Shown one piece after another: positions 12,481 through 24,189 of a stretch of 64,000 bases of DNA (the first letter of the stretch is position 1; each line of letters opens with the position of its first letter). The position numbers were made by a program, and so were the translations under genes. Origin of the DNA: Phlebopus portentosus (Eukaryota > Basidiomycota > Agaricomycetes > Boletales > Boletinellaceae). The stretch lies in NCBI GenBank assembly GCA_037892935.1, contig JAYXKI010000008.1, forward strand, positions 1,674,001 through 1,738,000, written 5' to 3'. The notes under the pieces were generated by a model. The model was not told where the DNA came from and made no database searches. It was given only the letters and a program-made list of their open reading frames with translations.

Positions 12481-13800
12481 TTGCTGCTTAGGCAAAAGGA
12501 TCAAAACTGGTATAACCCCAGACCTACACCTCTAACAGTTGAGCCTAGAGGAGGATTGAGAGAAGGGATGATGGAGTTAGCTATATACAAATACCATGTT
12601 TCAACCAGCACTTACTCTACATGCCTTGTAGACAGAGTCTGGTATAAAGCATTGATCAAGCTTCTATATAAAGAGGTAGTCTTTGCAAGCAATAAGGCAC
12701 TCCTAGTATTCTGTCAAACATTATTTATGTGAAAGATTCACTGGTCCAAATAGTCTTCTTCTCTTATATATTTTGTACTGATGAAGTACCCCTAGGACTT
12801 GGCTTCAATCAACCTCTGGCTCTTGACCATGTGTACAAAATGTGTTCAAATATACAACCCCATATTGTCAGTGCACCTATTATTTCATCTTCGAATTTCC
12901 TTTAGACACTGATTGTGTTGCAAATAGAGTGCATTTGATCTGCAGTATTTAGAATGACTGAACATCAATAGGCTTATGCATCTCAAGTTTGAGCCACCTA
13001 GAGAGAATCTGAATTTGTTCTATTTAGTTTATTTTCCTGCCCTCAAAGAGCTCACTATCATGAATTATATGCCACACCTTAGCTTCTATAATCAGGTTCA
13101 ATGACTGGAAATGCTACAAATAATAAAGGCAATGCTTTTTTTGGTATTTCTGTTTGTTCGAAAATATATCTCTGCTGTTCCAAAGTTTCTCAAGAACTAG
13201 ATTATGTGCCCTCAAAATTGTAAACAGATTCTATCCATGTGATGATGTGTAGTCCTGACTTGCAACTGTTGTTACTTCTCTCAAAATGCTTACTTTCACT
13301 TGTGAATATGCTTCTGACTGTGCAAATGGATGCAACTTATCCATACCACCTTTGATAGTCACACTATGCATCCTAGCTGACATTTTCTACATAAATTTAC
13401 CACTGGATTCTTCTGATTCCCTTGAACTTCTTATCAAACTCACTAAAAGTCTCAAACACCTTAGAATAATAGAAACACTTCTTTTAGGTTTTATAAGAGG
13501 CGTCTATGAACCCAGTCTGCAAAGTGCAATTGTGCATCTTGTCATGATGCACCAAGTAGGAAGGGCCTGTCCATATCTGAGGACCATCTACTTGTGCAGA
13601 ATGAAATGTCTCATTCTAAGTGGTCTAGAAGATTTGCCTACCAAGGTTGGTATCAAGCTAGTAATTGCATTGACTGTAAGTATAGAAGGTACTTGATGTT
13701 TTTATTCAGCTCACCAATTTTCTCTTTCTTACTCCTAGAATTGGTGGGTGCAGTTATTCCAAAATGGTTTAGGAGAGTAAACACTGCTTTATAGGGCTGA
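12481..13800 (+). pseudogene. F-box/LRR-like pseudogene
   Basis: Two separated open pieces resemble fungal F-box-like proteins. At 12481-12732 the segment RVWYKALIKLLYKEVVF...LLVFCQTL matches the helix that follows the F-box. At 13286-13696 the pieces SLELLIKLTKSLKHLRII and CPYLRTIYL are leucine-rich. The DNA between them has stops in all frames. No F-box core is visible. It is far more decayed than the intact F-box gene at 6021-7553 and not an obvious copy of it. Confidence 0.45.
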
Positions 13801-13879
13801 ATCAAAGGCTAATTATTTGAATACCAGTTTAGTCAATATATTTGAGAGGGTATCTCCTAATCTCACTTGAAAACCACTT

Positions 13880-14527
13880 GTTTATGTGAGAAGAAAACCA
13901 GGCAAGAGTGAGTGTAGCAGAAAGGTATGAAAGAATTGTTTTAAGATGATGAGCTTAGAAAGCCTTTAGCGTGAAGGCATACATATAGCAATACAAGAGG
14001 AAGCAAATCCTTAATGGTACAATAGCCTACCAGAGGCTTTATATACTACTGATATAAGCACATGCTAGTATTATCTAATATACAGATAAAGTTTACATTA
14101 TAATACTCCCCTTCAATCTAACAAGATTATATCTGTTGGATTGCTTTAATTGTTGATTAATCTAATTACAACCATTTTCAAAATACCTGAGAAATGTGAC
14201 AATCATATGCTTTTTTGATGCATGTCTGGTCTCTGAGCCCACATAAATGAAAGAATGTCAAGTTTCTCAACAGTGAAGGCACCATAAAATGCCAAATAGA
14301 AACCTAAAAAAAGCTCTCTTTGGGGTGCTTCAGTGGATATAAAAAAGATTACAGATGATGCAGTATTGATCTCAGGAGGAAAAAGGCAACAAATTTAGAA
14401 AAGATTCTTAGCATCAGTACCAAACTTTGTAAAAAGCATAACTCAATAGCCACTGCCTGCAAAAATCTAGTTGATATGCTATAAATCACTTCATATCTTC
14501 CTTCTTGTGCAGTCTAAAACATTTATG
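13880..14527 (-). mobile_element. Probable Ty1/copia 3' end and LTR remnant
   Basis: On the minus strand the purine tract TTGAAGGGGAGTATTATAATG (complement of about 14100-14120) has the form of a copia polypurine tract joined to an LTR start. A TATATAAAGCC box lies about 60 bases further. No clear copia protein motif survives in 14121-14527 and no PBS was seen. The call rests on the tract and the box only. Confidence 0.35.
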
Positions 14528-15412
14528 TGTTATGAAAATTGTGGATACTCAATGCGGCATGGAATCAGACACTTTATGCATCGAATTATGCAGCCTAATC
14601 AAGAGCATTTTGAAAGGCTCTAGAGACAGAACAGTGGAGGCAATTCTTGCCCACTAATGCAGCAAGTACCTGGGGAGGCAGCTGCTGAAGATGTTTCAGA
14701 GGAACTCAGTCGACAATATTATAAAGACAAATATGATGAAAGGGAGGACCCATACAATTTGCAAGAAGGATTATCTAGAATGCATATTGGACATACTCCT
14801 CCACTAGAACAAAGCTATATACAGATGGAAGACTAAAATATCGCAAGATACATAGAACTCCTGCAGAAGAGGCTCTATTGATGTGGTGCAACTAGACACT
14901 TTGTTCATGAAAGCCTGGTGTGTACAAACTGCTATTTGGCATATCAAAGAAGTTGGGTTCTTTCGAAGTGGCTCCTCAAGAACTTCATGGAGTGCTTAGT
15001 AACAAGGGAGGCAGCCGATGCTAAGATTCAACATAAGCCCGGACCCTCAGAACAAATGCTTAACTAACCATTACTGAACCATGGAATGAGCACATATGAG
15101 CATGAGGTATCCATATGGCTTGGTGATAGGGATATCTATGCATTAAAGGTTGGTGTGAGAGCTTGGATCAATCAGCATCGTCACCAGACCTTGTGCCGAA
15201 ACACTACAGTGGAAGTTGATTGGCCGGTATATTACAGGCCACCATCAGACATTGAAGATCTTACAGAAGAAGTGATAGCACGGATGCTAGAAGCATGGGA
15301 ACAATTGAAAGAAGGGGTTATTACAGTGGATGAATGGTGTAGAACAAATCACCTAGGACAGCAGTTCAGGTTAACAATAGGCACTGGACTACAGTACTCC
15401 GATATCAGTATA
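14528..15412 (+). mobile_element. LTR-F copy F0, 5' part (split by element K)
   Basis: The segment begins TGTTATGAAAATTGTGG and matches LTR-F1 (17232-18836) from its first base. It stops at ...CAGTATA. The remainder of the same LTR-F resumes at 24823 (TAGCGGC...). Joining the two across 15413-24822, with TA counted once, gives AGTATAGCGGC, the same sequence as the uninterrupted sites in F1 (GATATAGCGGC) and F3 (AGTATAGCAGC, complement). It carries the 5' part of the LTR-F open frame, with stops by transition. Confidence 0.85.
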
Positions 15413-15430
15413 CATCAGGAAAACAGTCCA
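15413..15430 (+). repeat. Left terminal inverted repeat of element K
   Basis: CATCAGGAAAACAGTCCA follows the target TA directly. Its complement, with A/T exchanged at position 11, ends the element at 24822. Confidence 0.85.
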
Positions 15431-16465
15431 AATTATCCACTGCTACCCATAGCTACCCATAGCTACTCATAGCTACTCACTACTATAGGCTGCTATATAG
15501 CAGCCTATAGTAGGTTAGTAGTCCATAGTGATTTATCGTGACCCCCCTACTATAGAGAGGGCTGTAACAGTGTATAGATGCTATAGTTAATATTTATTCA
15601 TAGTACTAGAAAGAGATGAATAGTGCATAATATATAGCAACCTGTAGCAATTGATACAGATTTATAGTGCTACTAGCACATAGTGTATAGTGCCTTATAG
15701 TAATTAGTATGAGTTTATAGCTGATACTAGATACTTATAGTTGATAGTTCTTATAGGTGATATATTGCCATAGCATATTAAAGATATAGATAGTCATATA
15801 TTATCATAGATAGCACTTATGAGAGACCATGAGCATATTGGAGAACATATTTAATTTTTATTAAATTTAAATATATCAATAGTATACTACTTACAGACCT
15901 ATACAAGCATGTAACTAATTACATGTACAGCTTACTATAGAATCTATGTGAGCTAGGCGTACACTCATATACACCTATACTAATATAGACCAATGCTACT
16001 TGTCGGAGATAATAAATGGTCAAAAGTGTTAACACTAGACACTGTTGACAGGACAAAGGAACTTCCACTGGCTTCAAGGCCCAAACTGGTTAACACAAGG
16101 TCAGAGTGCACTAGCGCCGCCCCAGCTAAGTGGCACAGGTTCAGCAGTGCATAGCACACCTCCAGCTGGCTGGCAAACAGCCACAGTATAATAGGTGCTG
16201 CCCTGGCTAAGTGCACAGGTTCAGCAGCACTCAACATACTACCTCTACACCTGGGCTGCCCACTGCGACAGGGACAGAGGTGTCCAAGAACCACAGACCT
16301 CCCAACAGCCAGAACAACAATTAAAAGAAAAGGTAATGAAGTGGCCTGAAGCCATTGCAATCTGCAAGGTGAGAGATGGTCCAGAATGTGGATGCGTATG
16401 CATCCACAATTCAGTGGCTCAACATAAGGAGCCAATTACCTTACAGGTCCATTCAGCACCAGCCT
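15431..16465. other. Left subterminal zone of element K
   Basis: 15431-15960 is AT-rich with many copies of CATAGCTAC and CTATAGTA words, comparable with the right subterminal zone. 15961-16465 holds an imperfect duplication (GCTAAGTG(G)CACAGGTTCAGCAG at about 16125 and 16206). The long minus-strand open frame here has no recognisable motif. Confidence 0.5.
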
Positions 16466-16553
16466 GAAGACATGTATGAGTGCATTCCATGTCCTACACA
16501 GCATGGCCAATGCACTGCGCAAGTTCATGCAGTAATCTTGCAGTGCCATACCT
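16466..16553 (+). repeat. Duplicated Argonaute fragment
   Basis: Translation gives TCMSAFHVLHSMANALRKFMQ, then a stop and SCSAIP. This is a diverged copy of MCMSAFHIPQSMADALHEFM...SAVP at about 17092-17180 in the Argonaute pseudogene. It lies upstream of the N-terminal exon in direct orientation and out of order, so it is a local duplication. Confidence 0.65.
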
Positions 16554-17231
16554 AGGAGGCCATCAACTTGCGCAGGCATATTGTTGCCAAATTTGCTCAG
16601 TCTCAGGAACTGTTGCAGAATGTGCAGGGCATTGCACATGATGGCATCAGTCGCCTCATTGCAAAGCTGCTGCTGCCAAAAAACTTTCAGGTCACGGTGA
16701 CAGCACTGGCCCCATCGTCCGAGGAACTGGGTGCATGCACGCACGATATCCCATACTTTGTCACACTTGTCGGACCTAATCCTCTTAAATCAGCAGACCT
16801 CGCTGGGTAAGGCTTGCCCTTCAACCGTAATCTAATAGTGATACTGACTTCTTTCTTCAACAGGTACCTATGTGGTGAGAATCCTGACTACGATCCTGCA
16901 CCTATCATCTCAGCCTTCAATCTGATCGTTATGGCGCATGCCACTCACACTGGTTTTTGCACACTCACCAAGGATGCATACTATTTCAACCCCAATGTGG
17001 ATACGGGCATGCCTACTCGCCCTGGCATCAAGGTCATCAACGGCTTCTTCGCTTCCATCTGTCCAGTTCACAAGTCCCTCATGGTCAGCGTGAATATGTG
17101 CATGAGCGCGTTCCACATCCCGCAAAGCATGGCCGATGCGCTGCACGAGTTCATGCAGCAATCTCATAGTGCCGTACCTCAGAAATTCTTCGGTAATATG
17201 AGGGTAGTTACAAGTTACCTCGGGTACAATA

Positions 17232-18836
17232 TGTTACAAAAATTGTGGATATACAATGCGGTGTGGAATCAGACACTTTACACACCGAATCATGCAGCCT
17301 AATCAAGAGCATTTCAAAAGGCTTCAAGGACAGAATAGTGGAGGCGATTCTTGCCCACTAGGGCAGCAACGACCTATGGAGGTAACTGCAGAAGATATTC
17401 AGGAGGAACCCAATCGACGATATTATGAAGACGAACGTGATGAGAGGGAGGACCCATACGATTTGCAGGAAGGATTAGCTGGAATGTACATTGGACATAC
17501 TCCTCCACCCGAGCGAAGCTACGTACAGATGGAGGAATGGAACATCGCAAGATATGTGGAACTCCTGCAGAAGAGACGATATCAACATAGTGCAACCAGA
17601 TGCTTTGTTCACGAAAGCCTGGTCTGTACGAATTGTTATTTGGCATACCAAAGGAGTTGGGTTCTTTCAGAATGGCTCCTCAAGAACTTTGTAGAGCGCT
17701 TAGTAACCAGGGAGGGAGCCGATGTCAAGATTCGACATAAACCCGGACCCTTGGAATGAACATTGGACCAACCATTGCCGAACCGCGGGATGAGCGCATA
17801 TGATCACGAGGTATCCATATGGCTTGGTGATAGAGATATCTATGCACTGAAGGTCGGCGTGAGAGCTTGGATCAATCAGCATCGTCACCAGACCTTGTGT
17901 CGAAACACTGCAGTGGAAGTCGATTGGCCAATCTATTACAGGGCGCCATCGGACGTCGAAAGTCTTATCGAAGAAGCAATGGATCGAATGCTAGAAGCAT
18001 GGGAATGATCGGAAGAAGGGGTTATTACAGTCAACGAATGGCACGAGACGAATCACCTGGGAAGAAGATTCAGGTTAATGTCGGGTACCGGACTACAATT
18101 CTCCGACATTGATATAGCGGCACAGCATAGAAGAGTATCTGCCAAGTTTACACAGCCGCCAAGGTTAATCTCCGAAGATCGGCAGGGGTTGCCGATCCTA
18201 AATCCCAAGATAACGGTCAGCCCCATGATGGAAGACTAACGGCAGAAGCTCGGCCGGAGTAACAGAGCGCCGGCGAAGTGAGATCGCAGCACATGGAAGA
18301 AGTCTCTCGTGGGAGGATTAGCATTAAGGATTAACATGTGATAGACACAGAGATCGATAGAAGCCTAGGGAAAGCTTCTTCGGAATGGAGGAAGATAAAG
18401 GCCTGCCTAATAGGGAAGAAAGTATTTGGTGGTGCTATTGGGAGTTTCGGTAGTGCTACCAGCATTGTCAGTGGTACCATCGACTCAAGAAAGTGGTGGT
18501 GAAACCAGCTGAAACATGTTGTCCCAACCAATGGCAAGGCATGGTCGGTAGTAGTTGGTAGTTGGTAGTATTCAGTAGAGATTTTATTTAAAGCACCAGC
18601 TGAGCGGGGTGTTGTCCCTCAGCAAAATTATTTTGTACTTTCAATCACAACTGTACCCCTTTGATTGAACCTCTGCTCTACTGCTGGGTTAAGCTTGAGC
18701 CTATAGCTCGCTTCTTAGTAGTACATCTAACCTTTGCTACTCTACTCTCCAATTATACATTGTCAGAAGGAGGAAGCAGGGACTTGTTCCAGTACGCTCG
18801 GATTGACCACCTTGTCCGAAAACGCTGGTCCTAACA
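17232..18836 (+). mobile_element. LTR-F copy F1, complete, inside Argonaute
   Basis: 1605 bp, starting TGTTACAAAAATTGTGG and ending ...GGTCCTAACA. The 5-bp target duplication CAATA lies at 17227-17231 and 18837-18841. Removing the element and one duplication restores the Argonaute reading frame (YLGYN joined to RRNTVKAIG). TG...CA ends, 5-bp duplication and a TTTATTTAAA box near 18577 indicate a solo LTR. Its upstream two thirds encodes a conserved frame (next entry). Other copies: F0, F2 and F3. Confidence 0.85.
17256..18239 (+). CDS. Conserved ORF inside LTR-F (unknown protein)
   Basis: I do not recognise this protein. In F1 the frame runs 328 codons from ATG 17256 to TAA at 18237-18239, with in-frame TGA codons at 17757-17759 and 18006-18008. 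Other copies have sense codons there: copy F0 has CAA at both, and F3 has TGG at the second site, though F3 shares the first TGA. Three copies (14556-15410, 17256-18239, complement of 61000-61760) keep the same frame with mostly conservative differences. They share YDLQEGLAGMYIGHTPP, VHESLVCTNCYLAYQRSWVL and HEVSIWLGDRDIYALK. A cysteine pattern around CxxH...CTNC might bind metal. It lies in the presumed U3 region. Frame conservation suggests past selection; a non-coding LTR is the alternative. Confidence 0.5.
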
Positions 18837-21279
18837 CAATAGGCGCAACACCGTGAAGGCGATTGGACCCGGTATGGTGAGATGGACAAAGATCCAGAGT
18901 GAAAAATTTGGCAATATCACAGTGGAGGAATATTTCTAGAAAAGTAAGTCATCCGTGGATCGAATAGGAATCGTGCTGACTATTGCACAGAGTTCCACAT
19001 CACACTCCGCCATGCAGATGACCTGCCCATAGTGAATGTCGGGAAAGAGGGCAAGGACATTTTTGTACCAGCTGAGCTGTGCAAGATTGTACCAGGGACC
19101 CTTTTCGTGGGTGAGCTGAAGTCTGGGGAGAGCGCAGCCCTGTGTGCTGCAAACAATAAGACGCCAGCTGGTTATACACAGACAATCACTATCAAGGGTC
19201 TCCGTCTCCTAGGCTTTGAGGAGGGCACACCTCCGATGGCCAGCTTCAGAATCAAAATCTCGACAAATATGGCTGTTGTCGCAGCTCGCGTTCTCCCCAC
19301 ACTGTTGGTGATTTATCCTTCGGGCTGTGCACAAATTGTCAATAGATCTTGGACAGTGCGTGGCATTCATTTTGCGAGGCTTGCAGAGCTTAAACGCCTT
19401 GCAGTTGTGGTCTTAAAGGATGGAAATATAGAAGAGTCCGACAGCTCGCTCGAGGTGCAGGTGCGCAAGACGGTGAAGGCTCTGATCGGAAAATATCATG
19501 CATGTGGAATGAACGTCAACTCGGACTTCATCATGCAGGTCCTGCAGCTCCACCGTCTGAGTCGAGAGGATCCATACCGCGATGAGGATGTGGACAAAGT
19601 ATCAAGGTTGTTCAAATTGCTGCCAGGCAGGCCCCAAATGGTTCTTGCCCTCATGTCAAACAAAAATAAGCACATCTATGCGGGACTCCACCAGTACTTT
19701 GACGTCGGCCAGGACTTCCAGTCCATGATTGGCCTCATCAAGAACATGCTCGACAAGGAGGGCCACGATCAGTATCTGCCAAATCTTGCACTCAAGGTTA
19801 ACACAAAGCTTGGTGGGGTCAACCATCGGCTGGAGCCTGCTTCTCTGAAATGGCTGGCAAACACAATGGTGGTCAGGTTCGATGTGATTAAGCCAGGTGG
19901 GAATGCGGTCAAGGGCGTGCCTGGTATTGCAGCGGTCATGGTGTCATGCGATATGAACTTCACCCCAGTGCCATGCAAGTGTCTCCCTTCAGGGAGTAAA
20001 AGAAGAGGTGAGCTCTCATTTTTATGCTATTATGCAGGCGCCTGATGCAGCTATTCATAGACAGTTGAAAACTTACCTGGTATGATTCTGGAATGCTTAA
20101 AGAACTATCGTCAAAGCATGGGCTCATTCCCTGAATGGATCCTTATATTCCGTGCCAGTATTTCAGATGGCCAGCATGTGCGGGTAATGGCCACCGAGAT
20201 CAAGCAGCTGAATGAAGCATTCGGTGAACTGAAGAAATACAAACCGAAGTTGACTTACATCACTTGTAGCAAAGGTCATCAGACTCAGTTCTACCCCAGC
20301 CACAGACGACCCTAAGTTCGAAATGCCCCTATACAGTTTCTTGAGTTGCTGTACAAAAATACTGGAACTTGCATATTCCCGAGGCTGCCCATCAAACAAG
20401 TGTTGATGATGTTGACGACCGTCAGTAGTGGTCGCTAGTTCGGCAAACGTTTGCATGGCAGCCCCATTGACTCTGAGCTTCGAAGTCTTCGTGATCAGAC
20501 TGTGGCAGCCTGGACTTTACTGTGAAAACGGAATATAAGCTGGAAGGCTAGGTCGGCAGCAATATGTGGTGGAGGTCTGTCATTTCATTTGTGCTGGTCA
20601 TGGATGAGGCTGAGACAACAGTATACACACATCTCCAATTTGTTAGGTGATTCAGCCTTTCCTCTTTGATCATCACAGAACTCCTTTAGAGACAGCAGAG
20701 CTTTTGCAGGCGTAAAGATCCAGACAACAACTTGATGGCAAGGTTGAGGACTCACAGTTCATAAGCTGCTGGATCTCCAAAGCTTGATCAAACATAGGTA
20801 TGTCGTACATGAGATAGAGTGAAAGGATATGAAAATGTGTACATCGTTCATGAGACTTGATAGTTATTGGTCCGTTGTCTTGCTGAATCATGAAACCGTT
20901 GCATACAGCTCGAGAGCAATCTCTGGCAAATGCCTGAGTCTCTGTGAAGTCACTGAAGTTCATCAGATGCATCCTGCACATCACGACGACTGACAAGACC
21001 TCGTGCTCTATGGTGGGAATGAGTATAGACCAGGGCATGATGAGCATTTACGACTACAATTTCTCTTTGCAGGCTCATGCAGGCATGCAAGGTATTGCTC
21101 GTGCAGTTCACTACACCATCCTCTATAATGACAAGAAGTTATCTCCCAACACCCTACAGCAAGGCATCAATGAAATCTCATACCTGTGGTCAGCATCAAT
21201 GAAGGGTGTGAGCCTAAAACTGCCAGCCTACTGGCAAGTCAAGCATGTGCAAGGTGATGTCGCCGGTCGAGGGCAGTAA

Positions 21280-21934
21280 GGAGGTGAGGATGGGGAAGGA
21301 GGGATGTGACTTGTGTGAGTTGCGAGTTGCAAAGTCAACTTCATCACGTGCAACAAAAGGGTAAGACCGAAAAAAAAAGACAAGATTGATACTCCCCATG
21401 TTCACAAGTCCTAATGATAACAAACAAATCTTGATAAAATTGAACCTAAATTTATATCATTATAGCACTTTCTAAAGCTGCCTGATGTAAACAAAGCAAG
21501 CTCAGAAGGTCAGCATAACCAGAAAGTACTGTACTATATTTAAGGTGTTATTTAACTCTATCATGTGATTGTGGGAAAGTCTTCAAAAACTCGGATGCGT
21601 ACACATCCATTGCTCTTACTCTTAGGAGGTGTGTATTTGGGTAGGTCATGTAACCCATGACTACACTAGCTTTGTACATCATCTACACGAGATCCATATT
21701 AAATTGTGAATGTATAACCAGCACTGGTTTAGCACGGACCGTCTAGATGAAATAGGTTGTACATACATATAGATATGCATACATGACCTACATCTCTATA
21801 TGTAGGCCTGCATATATTTACTCTCTGCTTTATTAACAGGCTCTGCTGCCTCAACATTTAGAAATTTTGTTTTCCACTTTCAGACCAATTTATAATTATA
21901 TTTGATTAGAAATTATCAAAATACATACAAGCTT
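21280..21934. other. Unassigned spacer in element K
   Basis: An AT-rich stretch between the Argonaute and Hsp70 relics. No motif was recognised. Confidence 0.5.
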
Positions 21935-22360
21935 AGCGGATGGTGGCACTGTACACAACAGCCTCATCTGGGTTGATAGACTTGTGTGGCTCCTTGCCAT
22001 TGAAGAAGTCAGGCATGAACTTGACAATTCAGGGTATATGGGTGGAACCATCGTCGAGGATGATCTTGTGTACATTGGAATTGTCTATCTTGGAGTCCCA
22101 GATAATCTTCTCAATAGGCTCAAGTGTGGAATGGAAGAGATCCTGGCACAGCTTCTTGAATCATTGTCAGCATATGTTAAGAAGATCTCTGACTTCTTCG
22201 TTGGGACAGTCATATTATGCTTGATAAATGCAGTCATGACACTGCCAGTGGTCTCGATACTGAGTGACAGAGGAGTGACATCGAGCAAGAAGGGGTCTTG
22301 GGTCTTCTCTGAGGTGTCACCCTTGAGGATAGCAGCCAACGATCTTGTTTGCTTGGAGTG
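21935..22360 (-). pseudogene. Hsp70 fragment, rearranged
   Basis: Read on the minus strand, 22340-22160 encodes [20 protein letters not shown], then [18 protein letters not shown] and [10 protein letters not shown], the Hsp70 stretch at the end of the nucleotide-binding domain and start of the substrate domain. It is fused directly to a second piece (22190-21940) with [19 protein letters not shown] and [19 protein letters not shown]. In a normal Hsp70 that piece precedes the first. The order and the overlap with the fragment at 22985-23770 show a duplication or fusion of two copies. Confidence 0.75.
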
Positions 22361-22984
22361 AAATGATCTGCTTGGGGACCCATGCTATTTGACTGAGTTC
22401 AGCCCCAGTCTCCTCACTCTGGGGAATGCCACACAGAGATCAGAGACAATAACACAAAGTGGAAGTGATACGATATACTGCATGTTCATTTATCACCATG
22501 GAAGCCAGCATTGTACAGAGGAGTGACAGAAAGATTGAGATGAAAGCCTGCATAAAATTGGTCAGAGCTCAGACATGAATATATAGGTTGGGTATGCACT
22601 CAAATAGGGCACTAGTCAGACCTGGAGACACACCATAGACATTTTGTGCAACGATGGCTGTCAGTTGAAGATGACATAACTATATTGATACTAAAGAAAG
22701 ACGTCCATATGCTTATTGTACCGAAGATCTACATGCTTTCCGGTATCTTGAATCACATATTGCACTTGAGGGTATTCTCTCGATCCATTCTGCATGAGCT
22801 CTTATAAGTACGCGATATTGTACGGAGTCACTGTCAAACAATTTTAAATCACACATCAACCAAGATGCTCTTCCTACTAACCTCTTTCTTGATATGTGAG
22901 AGGCATGATAATGCTCTTTGGTGTGGCAACTTCGTCCAGTTCCAGATTTGGGTCTCCAGTGATGACAGTATGTGCCAAAAAATC
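22361..22984. other. Unassigned spacer between Hsp70 pieces
   Basis: No coding match was recognised. It may include decayed Hsp70 intron or flank sequence. Confidence 0.45.
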
Positions 22985-23770
22985 AATACATTTCCCCATC
23001 AAGTTACCATGTAGACATCCGTGACAGCCTCATCTGGGTTGCCAGACCTGCATAGCGCCTTGCTGTTGAAGGAGTCAGAAAAGAGCTTGACAATACAGAG
23101 GATACAGGTGGAACCTCTGATAAGGACCATCTCATGTACATTAGACTCATCGACCTTGGAGTCCCAGAGAACCTTCTCAACAGGCTCAAGCATAGACTGG
23201 AAGAGATCTTGGCATAACTCCTTGAATTGTGCACGGGTGATCGAGGTGTAAAAGTTGATACCCTCATAGAGTGAATCAATTTTGATGGTCATCTGTGCTG
23301 CTGACGACAGTGTACGCTTTGCACACTTGCAAGTGGTACAGAGTCGGTAAAGAGCACAAGGGTTCAATGAAAGATCTAAGAAAATCAGTGTCAATACCAT
23401 GATCGTACACCATTGGAATGACTTAAATTACATACCCTTCTTGTTCTTGTGCTTGAACTCCTGAATGAAGTAGTTTATGAGGTAATTGTCAAAGTTCTCA
23501 TCACCCAAGTGACTATTGCCAGCAGTCGCCTTAACTTCGAAGATACCCTCCTCAATGGTCAAGAGTGACACATCAAAGGTACCTCCACCAAGGTCGAAAA
23601 TGAGAACATTGCACTTGCCTTAGAGCTTCTTGTCAAGACCATATACAATAGCAGCTACTGTAGGTTCATTGATGAGTCGGAAGAAGTTGAGGCCAGAGAT
23701 GACACTAGTGTTGCCTGACATTGCGAGTTGTTAAAGTAAGCAGGAACAGTGATGATGGCCTCAGTGACAG
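22985..23770 (-). pseudogene. Hsp70 pseudogene, nucleotide-binding domain
   Basis: On the minus strand the order is ITVPAYFN (about 23740), [11 protein letters not shown] followed by a stop, [22 protein letters not shown] (phosphate-binding loop intact), [20 protein letters not shown] and NKK. An intron 23376-23435 (GTATGT...TTTCTTAG) splices in phase to [12 protein letters not shown]. Then come [33 protein letters not shown] and [14 protein letters not shown], where functional Hsp70 has VGGSTRIP. The stop and the altered GGSTRIP motif show it is dead. It is convergent with the Argonaute pseudogene. Confidence 0.85.
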
Positions 23771-24189
23771 TGCTATAAAACAGTCATGAATGAGGAGGAT
23801 GAAGCAGGGATGGAGATGATTTGTAGGTGCTAAGGGTGAAAAGAGTGACATGACAGTGGTGGCAAGAGACAAAGAGGACAACATGTCAAAATGAATCTAA
23901 GCCCGTCAAATACTAGCACTAGCCTATATAGATCTGTGTAGATTTACATAGTTCTATTATGCAAATCTAGTCCAGTTCTTGTATATCAACTCTCAAAACC
24001 TAATCAAACACCATGTCAGCTAGACAAAACTATACAGACATTTATGTTAGGTGATCTACACAGAAATGCATATATTTGTGTACCTAATGTACCTTGTTCT
24101 ACACAAATTTTCTGTGTGATGTAAGATAGATTTTTGTGTAGATTTCCTTATCTTGGGTACGTTCAGCTACACAGGCATGTGTTAAGGAC

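Larger units (their letters stand above)
16566..21279 (+). pseudogene. Argonaute pseudogene, spliced, interrupted by LTR-F1
   Basis: Argonaute proteins bind small RNAs and slice or silence targets. Segments in family order: N-domain exon 16566-16806; intron 16807-16863 (TACTGAC branch, CAACAG acceptor); exon from 16864 with GFFASICPVHKSLMVSVN; LTR-F1 17232-18836; NTVKAIGP and EKFGNITVEEYF (18842-18943, TAG stop in the last codons); intron 18944-18990; PAZ end, linker 2, MID and PIWI start (18991-20007: FVPAELCKIVPG, NLALKVNTKLGG, VRFDVIKPGG); intron 20008-20064; PIWI LPGMILECLKNYR...FRASISDGQ (20065-20315). The PIWI end lies at about 21003-21279 (LQAHAGMQG, AVHYTIL). Intron phases are preserved. 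The second catalytic Asp (RDG in most slicers) is replaced (RAS); the first Asp and the final His remain. 20316-21000 is unreadable. The N-terminal start is missing. Confidence 0.85.

Noticed and set aside
15980..16435. Minus-strand frame of 151 codons
   Set aside because: No recognisable motif, internal duplication of the DNA, and it lies in a non-coding subterminal zone.
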